A stretch of DNA of 64,000 nt, taken from assembly GCA_002221725.1 (NCBI GenBank), contig NJFT01000185.1, forward strand, positions 1-64,000. The letters run 5' to 3'. The position numbers were made by a program, and so were the translations under genes. The stretch comes from Scedosporium boydii (lineage: Eukaryota; Ascomycota; Sordariomycetes; Microascales; Microascaceae). The stretch's first letter is position 1; each line of letters opens with the position of its first letter. The notes below the pieces were generated by a model that saw nothing but the letters and a program-made list of their open reading frames with translations, searched no databases and was not told where the DNA came from. Shown in pieces: positions 11,830-20,150 of this stretch.

Positions 11830-12769
11830 TAGAACCTAATACCCTTATAGCTACGTATATAGAGTTCTACGGGCCACTATGTCTTTTAATCTATATTTAC
11901 TATTACGCAACTTTAAAACCGGGAAAATCTATTAAAAAATACTTTCGAAAAAACTATAAGTTAAAAGGGAAAGAACTAAAAGACCTTCTTTAATATTGTT
12001 CTTCCTTTTCACTAGCTAACCTAGATGATATCCCTTTACTAGATGACTTTTCGCCCCGGATTCCCTACTTATAGGTCTATAAGGGGTTTATCTATAGTAC
12101 TTGTTATTTTAAAACGGTAGATAATTTAAATATCTACTGTTATTTTACTTCCTTTTCTAACTATAAGAAGGAAATAGATGCCTTCTATTTTATAGAACTT
12201 TAGTTGTTTTTTTAGAATAACTAGTAGAAGTAGTACTAGGTAGTTTATTTTAGTAACCCGTAGTTTAACTTATTAAGAGGTAAGTAATTTTTAGTTTTAT
12301 TTTTATTTTTATATATTTCTTTTTCTTTCTTTATTTCTTTTTCTTCTCTATTTTCCTTCTTTATTTTCGTTTTTTATTTCCTTTCTCTTTTTTATTTCCT
12401 TTTTTATTTCTTTCTTTATTTCCTTCTTTATTTCCTTTTCCTTCCTTTTTTATTTCTTTTCTCTTCCTTCTTTCTTTATTTCTATTTCCTCCTTTATTCT
12501 CTCTTTATTTTCTCTTTATTTTCTTATTTCTTTTATTTTTAATTATTTTTTCTTTCTTTATTTTTTTATTTTTTATTTTTATTTTCTTTTAACTATTAAT
12601 ATTCCTTCTTAGATATCTTAACTTTTACTTCCTATCTACCTTCTCTTTCTATAGAATATGAAGCCTTAATCTAGTAGGGTTACCGCCGTATCCGGGAAGC
12701 CCGGAAGAAAGCGATTTCTATAGCCCAGTCCGCTGAAGGGAAGGAAAATATCAGTAACTGGGTGAAAAC
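11830..12769 (+). pseudogene. OrsD-like (DUF3505) gene relic, copy 2, interrupted by a retrotransposon
   Basis: Exon 1 relic (about 11,830-12,279) reads through many TAG/TAA codons where Gln or Trp is expected. It shows two degenerate zinc-finger modules: YIEFYGPLCLLIYIYYYATL with YFRKNYKLKG, and VYKGFIYSTCYFKTV with a Tyr in place of His. Then come KKEIDAFYFIEL and VVYFSNP. A 375-nt intron (12,280-12,654, GTAAGT...TAG, extremely pyrimidine-rich) restores frame exactly to exon 2 (EYEALI, then GYRRIREARKKAISIAQSAEG, then NWVKT). This ends where an LTR-like sequence starts (12,770). The two-finger layout resembles OrsD/DUF3505 proteins, often carried by fungal mobile DNA. The family call is inference; the spliced frame is directly visible. 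Confidence 0.5.
12295..12654 (+). repeat. 360-base pyrimidine-rich tract inside an intron
   Basis: Nearly pure T/C on the plus strand, built from irregular TTATTTC, TTCTTTATTTC and TTTCCTT units. It occupies most of the intron of the OrsD-like relic and runs into its acceptor (CTTTCTATAG). Confidence 0.7.
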
Positions 12770-13145
12770 TGTCACGGCCAGGCCGCAATATGGGCCGCAG
12801 GAAGGCGGTGAGGAATAGTAGTAATGACGAGGGCATGTAATTATGGGAAGAATGATTAGTTGATCGAGGATCAACTAACTAATAGTTGATTAGAAGGAGT
12901 CTAACCGACCAGCCAGTTAGGGGCTAACTAATTAACTAGCTTACTAGTACTAAAGATAGATAGAAGAAGTATTTATATAAAGCTATAATGTCTTTTACTA
13001 GTCTAGTTATTTTCTAGACTCTTTAGTAGTTAATATAAGTAATACCTATACCCTATATTTATATATATACTCTTAATATCTATTATTATAAATATTACTT
13101 AACTATTTTACTTATCTTTAAATAAGTACTTATTATTTTAATATC
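12770..13145 (+). mobile_element. Probable 5' LTR of a Ty3/gypsy element
   Basis: Begins TGTCACGGCC at the point where the OrsD-like reading frame is interrupted. It holds a TATA-like TTTATATAAAGC near 12,975. The first 165 bases keep a normal GC content, including the palindromic GTTGATCGAGGATCAAC; beyond 12,940 the sequence is RIP-degraded. The right limit is a guess because the terminal CA would have been mutated. No 3' LTR is visible in the window. Confidence 0.4.
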
Positions 13146-13259
13146 TTTTTATTTTATTAATTAGCTAAAATTTAAAGTATTAAGATTATAATATATTAAC
13201 TACTCCTATTTAGTAAGTAACTTTATCTAGTAATATACTAATTATAAATAATATATTAA

Positions 13260-15330
13260 CTACTAAGAGAAGTATTACTTTTATAGAAGATATAAAGAAG
13301 GCTTATATAGCTCTTATTAAGGAAAAAGAATAGCTTAAAGTTAAAAAGTAGTAATTTAAAGATAAGTTATTAACTAGTAATAACTATATTAAATAATTAG
13401 AAGACTAGGTAACTTACCTCTAATATAAGATCCTAGCCCCTGAGCCTTATAATAGGAAGAAGGGGATACTTTAAGGATTCTTAATATAGGCCTAAGCCTA
13501 TTTCCTATATTATTACCTTAACTTTAACTAGGAAGAAGACTAGGTACTTACTATTATTATATTCTTTATTAAAGATATTTTAATCTAGTTTAAACCTTAG
13601 ATAAAAGATTATTTAGAGAACTTCTTAAGTAGAAATTAGGATAAAGAAACCTAAAAACTCTTTAGAAAGTATAAGGACTTTAAATAAGCTTTAAAAAGTA
13701 CCTTTAATAACTTAGATAAAGAGTAAGCTAATAAGTAATAACTTAAGAACCTATATTAGAAAGAAGCTGCTTCCTAGTATATTACTAAGTTCTAATAAAT
13801 AGTATCTTATTTTAATTAGGAAGATAAGCTTCTAATAGCCTAATTTTATATTAGACTTAAAGATAAAGTTAAAGATAAACTATATAAGATAGATTAACTA
13901 GGAGACTTGTCTAAATATATTACTATAGTAGTATATATTAATAACTAATAATATAAATAATATATAGAGAAATAAGGATAAGGATAATCTTATATTAAAA
14001 AGAAAGCTATATATAAAACTATTATATAAGAAACCTATATAGGGCCTATAGAACTCGATATTAGTACTATAAAATAAACCTCCTTTAAGAAACTTAAAGA
14101 AAAAATAGGAAAATATTATAAATATAGATATTATAGCTATTATATAAGGGAATATTAGATAAAGTATAAGCCTAAGCTAGGATATAAAAGGCTAGATAAG
14201 AAGAAATCTAAATTTAAGCTTATACTAGAAGAAAAAACTTAATAACTAGGAACTAGTACTATTAATTATAAATCTCTATTATAGACTATATACTATAATA
14301 ATAACTATATTACCTACTAAAGTAATAAGGATAGAGCTAGCTACTATTTAAAGAAACTATAAATATTTAAGATAATAAAATAGAAAGAGATTATTAAGAT
14401 CTTAGAGATTATAGAATAAATCTAGGAAACTAAGAAAAAACTTCTAAAGAAATTTAATATTCTTACTAGTAAAGATCTATTATATAAAGAATATTATAAT
14501 AAGGCTTATAAGTAATATTACTAGATACCTAGATTACTATAGTAGTTTATATATTAATAAAATCTAGAAAAATAAGATTAAAAATAATAGATAGCTTAGA
14601 CTACCTAAGAATAAGAAAAATAATTTAAAAACCTCCTAATTAGCTATTATACTATATTTAAAGAAGAAGAAAAAAGATAAGTACTTAGAGAGATTATTAA
14701 AAACCTAGAAAAAGAAGTAATCTAGTAAATCTCTAAGACTATAAGGGAAGACCTTAACTATAAGCAACTAGAATATAAAGTAGCTCAGTACCTTAAAGAT
14801 CTATAAAGCTTAATAAAGTAATAGAAGTACTATATAGAAGCTTTAAAATAAAAGAACTATTTATATCTATTAAGTAAAGAAAAGTAAGAAGATTAAAAAG
14901 TATATAAGGTATAAAGAAAAGCTAAGGAAACTAATATAAGGGAGAAAGTAGTAACTAAGGACCTAGATACTTACTTTAGTATATAAGACCTAGATAATAA
15001 AATATAGAAATAATAGAAGTAGTCTATAAAAAAATAATAAATAAACTAAAGAGAAATAGGAAAGGGAGAAGCCCCCTTTACTTAATATAAAAGTATTAGT
15101 AGAGGCTAAATACCTTATAAAAGGATTAACTAATATTATAATAGAAAACTAGATAGTATTATATTAAACTTTATTAATCTTTAAAAATAAGTTAATAATC
15201 TTTACTATATTATCCTTAATAAAGCTAACTTTAATATAAAGGTTAATAATATAGAAGAAGAAGGTCTCTAAAATAATAAGAAATAATAAAAGGAGATCTA
15301 AGAACTTTAATAGTAAGTTTAAAGATTAGA
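13260..15330 (+). pseudogene. RIP-degraded gag region of a Ty3/gypsy retrotransposon
   Basis: One frame gives gag-like protein across dozens of TAG/TAA stops: YITKF followed by two stops at Gln positions, then IVSYFN, then KLLIA, then FYIRLKDKVKDKLYKID. At 14,114-14,155 the zinc knuckle CX2CX4HX4C is present as YX2YX4YX4Y. All three Cys (TGT to TAT) and the His (CAT to TAT) were converted by G-to-A and C-to-T changes. After that come the usual post-knuckle segment and a Lys/Glu-rich coiled-coil-like stretch. No protease, reverse transcriptase or integrase motif can be read before the sequence switches to mitochondrial-type DNA near 15,335. Confidence 0.7.
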
Positions 15331-15334
15331 AATA

Positions 15335-16540
15335 CTACAATTACCTAAACATAAAATAAAGAATAGTATAGAGAACACTGGCAAAATTTATACTATACCT
15401 CTATAGAAATATATTATTCTTATATAAGATCTTTCATATAATATACCTCTAACACAGATAAATAGACTACTAGATATAAATCCGTGAGCTAAACCTAATA
15501 CTATTACATTTTCTATTCCCTATATTATATTACTAAATACTCTAATTAAATAAACTACTATATAAGATATAAAACTATAAGTAATTAATTCTTTAATATC
15601 TATAGTTTTTAATATACTAAAACTAGTATATATTATAGTTACAACCCTAATTATATAAATTACAAAAGTATAATTTAAAGAAGCTTTATTTAAAATAGGT
15701 AAAATTAATTTAAATATATTATATAAACTTAATTTTAAAACTATAGCTACTAATACTATACTTCTACTTAATAGAGATTTAATATAAGCTTTTAATAATC
15801 AATTATTTAAAAATATAACTAGAGTTTTTACAGTAAATGATATAAATATTCCTATAAATAAAATTATTTAAGTAAAGTAATTAAAATTAGCTTTAAATAA
15901 GACATTATAGTCTACAGTTCCTATTATTAAGTATATAGTTAATATAGATAATAATAGGAAAAGAGAACCTTATAATATATATAAAAATATATAATAACTT
16001 GCTCTTACTTTATTACTAGAACTATATAAACCTATTAATAAAAATAATAAAGGTAATATACTTTCAAAGAATATATAAAATAATAACATATCTAGAGATA
16101 AAAATACTCCTAATAAAAGAGACTTTAATAGTAGTATTATTATTAAATAAGATTTTATATTTTCAACTATAGAAGGACTACATTAATTAGATACTAAAGC
16201 TATAGGTATTATAATAGTTATTAATAATATAAAATATATAGATATACTATCTATACTAAAATATACATCGTAATATTATATATTATAATGTTCTTCTATA
16301 AATTGATAATTATTACTACTAAAATTAAATAAAATAAAATAAATAAAAGATATAATTAAATTTAATAAAGATATACCTAATACTATTTTTAATATAAAAA
16401 TACTACTTTGTTTTTTATTATATAAATAGTCTACTAAAGAAATAGCAAAAATACCTGATAAAGGTATAAATAAAAGAGACCCTAGTAATATAAATATAAT
16501 ATTTATATAGTATTCTTTTAAAATTATTATTTATCTAATA
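15335..16540 (-). pseudogene. nad4: nad4 relic (NADH dehydrogenase subunit 4, mitochondrial origin)
   Basis: Read from 16,540 downwards: LLGSLLFIPLSGIF, then FSIDSISIYFILLITII, then LLFYIFFESILPLLFLLIGL, then SSNKVRASYY, then IFISFTVKTLVIFLNNW (TGA for Trp) LLKAY, then VLKLSLYNIFKLILP, then DIKELITYSFISY, then GLAHGFISSSLFICVRGILYERS, and LGNC near the break (each run kept short here). These are core helices of complex I subunit ND4, including the conserved Glu in FFES and Lys in VKT. Pro-to-Ser/Leu and Ala-to-Val replacements plus stops at W/Q positions mark it as dead. The C-terminus is lost at the junction with retrotransposon DNA. Confidence 0.8.
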
Positions 16541-16849
16541 ATAATTTTTTAATATTATGATATATTAAAATAATAATATTATTTTAGAATTATTATAGTT
16601 TATATTAAAGTAAATTTTTTTAATACTTTATTTAATATTACACTAGCCCCTTTTAATATTAATAGATATATAAGTCTATATAGATGTAAAGGTTCTTTAA
16701 GTAAATTAGGTAAAGAAATACTAAAAAAACATAAAAACATATATCTTAAAGTTTAAGCTAGTATTAAAATCAATAAAGTTAAAATTACATTTTTAACTTT
16801 AAAAATATTATTAATAACAAATTTTAAATTTTTTATATTTTATTTTTAA

Positions 16850-17095
16850 TTATAATATATTAATATTTATTAAGAATACATCAAATTAGAATAAAATACA
16901 AGGTATTAATACAATAAATACAAATAATAAAGGTAATAATACTATTTAATAGAATGACATTAGTTGATTAAATCTTATTCTAGGAAATAAAGCTCTTACT
17001 TAAATAAATACAAAAACTAAAAATGAACTTTTTAATCCTAAAATTAAACCTGATAATAACCTATTAATAAAAGGATTTTTTATTAAAGTTTAGAG
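16850..17095 (-). pseudogene. nad1: nad1 3'-end relic (NADH dehydrogenase subunit 1, mitochondrial origin)
   Basis: Read from about 17,090 downwards: NPFINRLLSGLILGLKSSF, then LVFVFI-stop-VRALFPRIRFNQL, then MSFYWIVLLPL (Trp codon now a stop), then LIPCILF, ending in a TAA at 16,850. This matches the last ~80 residues of ND1, whose RxxFPRxRFDQLM motif is highly conserved. The right edge of the insertion lies at about 17,100, where the DNA turns GC-balanced. Confidence 0.75.
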
Positions 17096-17105
17096 TTTAA
17101 TATTT

Positions 17106-17629
17106 TCGTATGAAGAAATTCAAAGGATAACGGCTACCCAAAGATGTTGCCCAAGTGCTGCTGGGCACAGCAGCCCCGACACCTTTTTTTTCATTTCATT
17201 TAGGACATACGCGGTCGTGGCGCCTATTTCTTGAATGAAATGAGGCTTCGTATTCAGGCACCCAAGATGTGGATCCATCAATAAAAAGGCGAAGCCCATG
17301 GGCCAAGCAAGACGCGCCTTGGTTCGAAGATATCGTAGTTTACAAGACATGTCGCCATTCGGGAAACATCACGGGATCAATTGATAGCTGACATTAGAAT
17401 TAGAGCGCACCGGTATATTCTCGACGATTTCACCGCTCTTCTAGCGACCGACCACATTTTTGCAGGAGGCTCATTGTAATTTAGGAATATTGATGTCTTT
17501 TTTGCTCAGAGTAAACTAAAATCAATGCCCGAGACCGTGGAGTAGTTTAGCCATAGCCCCGAAGTTAGGCTCTACTACATTGTATACGAAATCTAATCTA
17601 TCCTCCTCGATAATTCCCAGGGACTCCAT
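17106..17629. other. Spacer between the NUMT and the sulfatase gene
   Basis: GC-balanced DNA downstream of the minus-strand sulfatase gene. It holds a 76-codon minus-strand frame (17,120-17,350) without domain features and with a weak inverted repeat (TCATTTCATT / AATGAAATGA). Probably 3' untranslated and junction sequence. Confidence 0.4.
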
Positions 17630-19264
17630 TCACATTGGCCTAATGCCGTTCTGAGCGTTGGTTTTAACGCCGTTGGGGATCTTCGCACTCGGACCGGTAA
17701 GCCTGAGATGAATAGGGTCATCACCGATCTGCTCCATCTTATCCTCGAGGAGCTTCTTCATCTGCAGCGCGACTTCCTGATAGTTTGGGTCCTCATAGAC
17801 ATTAAACAGCTCGAGTGGATCCTGCTGGCAGTCAAATAATTCCCATTCCTTCTCTTCCTCCAGGGTAGGGTCTTCCGCGCTGCCGGGCCTCGCTCCGGCC
17901 ATGCCGAGAGCCTCGTTATACCAGTAAATGAGTTTGTATCGGTGGTCGCGCACGCCGTAATGGGCATATGCTTGGTGGATGATATCGTTATGCATCCAGT
18001 ACCGATGGTAGGCAACCTGCTTCCAATCATCGGGTGTTTGTGCCCGAAATAGAGGCCTCATCGAAACTCCTTGCATATAGTTAGGAATCTTCAAGCCTGC
18101 CAAGTCGAGGAAAGTCGGCGCAAAGTCCACGTTACACGCGATATCGTCGCAGATAGTTCCGGGGGCAATCTCGGCAGGGTATCGCACAAGGAACGGCATC
18201 TGGAAAGATTCCTCGTACATAAACCGCTTATCAAACCAGCCATGCTCACCGAGGAAGAAGCCCTGGTCCGACGTGTAGATTACTAACGTGTTCTCCACAA
18301 GGCCCTCGTTGTGGAGATATTCAAGCATCCTGCCCATGTTATCGTCGACTGACTGGATGACGCGGAGGTACCGCTGCATATAGCGCTGGAACTTGAACGC
18401 AGATAGCTCGGCCTCGGAAGTGAAGGTGAACGAGGTACCATTATCCTTGTCGATAAGCTTGATATTCGGATCCGTGGGTACTTTGCGCTGCGCGGATCCC
18501 GACTCCTGAGTCACACGAGTGCCGACACGATTGCCGCCGTCCGGTTGTACGAGCCCCAAGTCTTGATACGTAAGGTCTTCCGCCACCCGCATCTTGGCCA
18601 CTCGGGCTGCCTTGGCCCTGTTCTTGTAGTCGTCGTTGTACGTCTCAGGGACCCGGATTGGCTTATCGGCGTAGAGCTGCTTGTGCTTGTCGTCGCACTC
18701 CCAAGACCTGTGGGGGGCCTTATGGTGGCACATGACGAAAAAAGGCTTGCCTGAATCTTTCGTCTGGGTGATCCAGTCTAGGCACTTGTCGGTGATAATG
18801 TCTGTGACGTATCCGCTTTCAATTTTCGAGACAGAGGGTCCGCTCGGATCCGTTTTTGACATCTCGATGAACTCGGGGTCCCAGTAGTCGCCCTGACCTG
18901 GCAGAACCGACCAATAGTCAAAGCCGGTGGGCTCATGTCCCTTGCCCTCGCCAAGATGCCACTTTCCTACCATGGCCGTGCGGTAGCCGCCCGTTCGCAG
19001 GTGTTTCGCCACATTCGGGAGTTTTTCGTTGATGTGGTCGTCGAGGGTCATGACGCCGTTAACGTGGTTGTACGTGCCAGTCAAAATGGCCGCTCGCGAA
19101 GGAGTGCAGATCGAGTTCGTTACATAACAGTGGTTGAACTTCATGCCTTCATTCGCCAGCCTATCGAGATTTGGCGTCTGGTTTATGCCGGCCCCGTAGC
19201 AACTAATGGCTTTCGAGGCATGGTCATCAGCCATGACGAACAGGATATTGGGTCGTGAGGCCAT
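17630..19264 (-). CDS. Sulfatase (formylglycine-type), intronless
   Basis: A 544-residue protein starting MASRPNILFVMADDHASKA. The frame stays open for 70 more codons upstream (to 19,474), but the metal-binding PNILFVMADDH strand normally lies at the extreme N-terminus, so 19,264 is preferred. Hallmarks: Asp pair DD at residues 13-14; catalytic CTPSR at 53-57, whose Cys is converted to formylglycine in this family; MVGKWHLG; and TSDQGFFLGEHGWFDKR near the C-terminal part. It hydrolyses a sulfate ester; the closest-looking families are bacterial-type arylsulfatases and N-acetylglucosamine-6-sulfatases (S1_11-like), not fungal choline sulfatase. No signal peptide is present, so it is likely intracellular. 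It is divergent from a sugar transporter across ~890 bp. Lack of introns hints at bacterial ancestry. The substrate is inference. Confidence 0.85.
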   Translation of the reverse strand: MASRPNILFVMADDHASKAISCYGAGINQTPNLDRLANEGMKFNHCYVTNSICTPSRAAILTGTYNHVNGVMTLDDHINEKLPNVAKHLRTGGYRTAMVGKWHLGEGKGHEPTGFDYWSVLPGQGDYWDPEFIEMSKTDPSGPSVSKIESGYVTDIITDKCLDWITQTKDSGKPFFVMCHHKAPHRSWECDDKHKQLYADKPIRVPETYNDDYKNRAKAARVAKMRVAEDLTYQDLGLVQPDGGNRVGTRVTQESGSAQRKVPTDPNIKLIDKDNGTSFTFTSEAELSAFKFQRYMQRYLRVIQSVDDNMGRMLEYLHNEGLVENTLVIYTSDQGFFLGEHGWFDKRFMYEESFQMPFLVRYPAEIAPGTICDDIACNVDFAPTFLDLAGLKIPNYMQGVSMRPLFRAQTPDDWKQVAYHRYWMHNDIIHQAYAHYGVRDHRYKLIYWYNEALGMAGARPGSAEDPTLEEEKEWELFDCQQDPLELFNVYEDPNYQEVALQMKKLLEDKMEQIGDDPIHLRLTGPSAKIPNGVKTNAQNGIRPM

Positions 19265-20150
19265 GTTGATGAACAAGGCGGAATGACGTCGCAGGAGAAG
19301 TTCCGCTTCAGTGTTTTCTCGGGGAGAAAAAGAGGGAGGGACGAGGGGGGGCTTCGCCTTGATTCGCACCAAGACGATTTTGAAAAAGGTGTTGGAGAAA
19401 GGGTCACGAGGAATGCTTGGCGGAATTAAGGGAGATGAGAGAGGAAGAGAGGACATGCACACGGCTGGACTCATGGCTTCGGACTCTCCCTCGGCTCGGC
19501 TTATAACGCTTGGATGTATTATGACATGTAAGGAATCCCCACGCCTGATAGAGCGTCGGCGTCGTGCGGTATGATTAGAAAGATCATCTTATTCGCAATC
19601 GACTTCTGGGTTCCATCGCCTTTGAAGCCATGCTTGGCTAGCTAGCGTGTGTGTGGAGGTCGTGGACTCGGCTGTCGGACCCGCTAAACCATCAGTGGGC
19701 AGGGCTTCAAGGTTTTTCACCTTCTGCGCCCGCTGCGTGTACATGATTGGTGGGTTTCATCTCCGCTGCTAGCCCCCAGTCTTCGGCAGTCGGCCGGGAC
19801 TTCTATACTCGGACTAGTTCTGACATAAATTACACTAGATCCTTTTCCCGACACAGAAAACCCAGTTTGCCTCCAGGAGACTACCCCCGAGCCCGATCCA
19901 GATTACCCATGGGGTAGCTTGCCTTTCGGGGGCAAAGCTCGGCATTCAAGTCCCAGGCATGCTTTCGTTACCACGAAATGCAGCTTTGTTCGAGCCCCCA
20001 GAAGATGAGCCGGGGCTATTGATTGCTTTGAAGACATGAACGCGTGATCAGCTCTCCTTCCCCATTATATATAACCTTGCCTTCTACCAACTTAGCTATT
20101 ACGCAGCATCGCCATATCATCGAATGCTGCGCTCTAACTCTTGAGACAAA
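19265..20150. promoter_or_regulatory. Divergent promoter region of sulfatase and sugar transporter
   Basis: An 886-bp intergenic region between two genes transcribed outwards, so probably shared control. TATATAA at 20,066-20,072 sits about 80 bases before the transporter ATG. The part next to the sulfatase start is open in its frame for 70 codons but reads as low-complexity text, so it is taken as leader. Confidence 0.5.

Larger units (their letters stand above)
15335..17095 (-). other. NUMT: nuclear copy of mitochondrial nad1-nad4
   Basis: On the minus strand two mitochondrial genes follow each other: the 3' end of nad1 and then most of nad4, with an AT-rich spacer. The order nad1-nad4 is the usual one in Sordariomycete mitochondrial genomes. 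In-frame TGA (Trp in mitochondrial code 4) is retained, and other stops are explained by G-to-A changes. CA/TG dinucleotides reappear at 15,349, so this insertion is less RIP-mutated than the gypsy DNA to its left. Limits are where protein similarity ends. A mitochondrial contig join is unlikely because the frame is broken and nuclear genes flank it. Confidence 0.8.
9030..17105. other. AT-rich, RIP-degraded repeat block
   Basis: Base composition changes sharply near 9.03-9.13 kb and reverts at 17,105. Long stretches (for example 13,260-14,000) contain almost no CA or TG dinucleotides while TA is abundant, which is the signature of repeat-induced point mutation acting on CpA on both strands. 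Identifiable relics inside are listed separately: inverted-repeat elements, OrsD-like gene copies, a gypsy element and a mitochondrial insertion. The section 9,700-10,420 is too decayed for me to identify. Small GC-richer islands survive at 10,520-10,620, 11,335-11,440 and 12,655-12,940. Confidence 0.85.

Noticed and set aside
9030..17105. Centromere or assembly artefact as explanation for the AT-rich block
   Set aside because: Recognisable TE, OrsD-like and mitochondrial relics with RIP-type changes explain it better; a centromere cannot be excluded but the block is short.
17120..17350. 76-codon minus-strand ORF next to the NUMT
   Set aside because: Not mitochondrial and no recognisable family; probably chance.
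19264..19474. 70-codon N-terminal extension of the sulfatase
   Set aside because: Low-complexity Ser/Pro text without targeting signal upstream of the normal family start.
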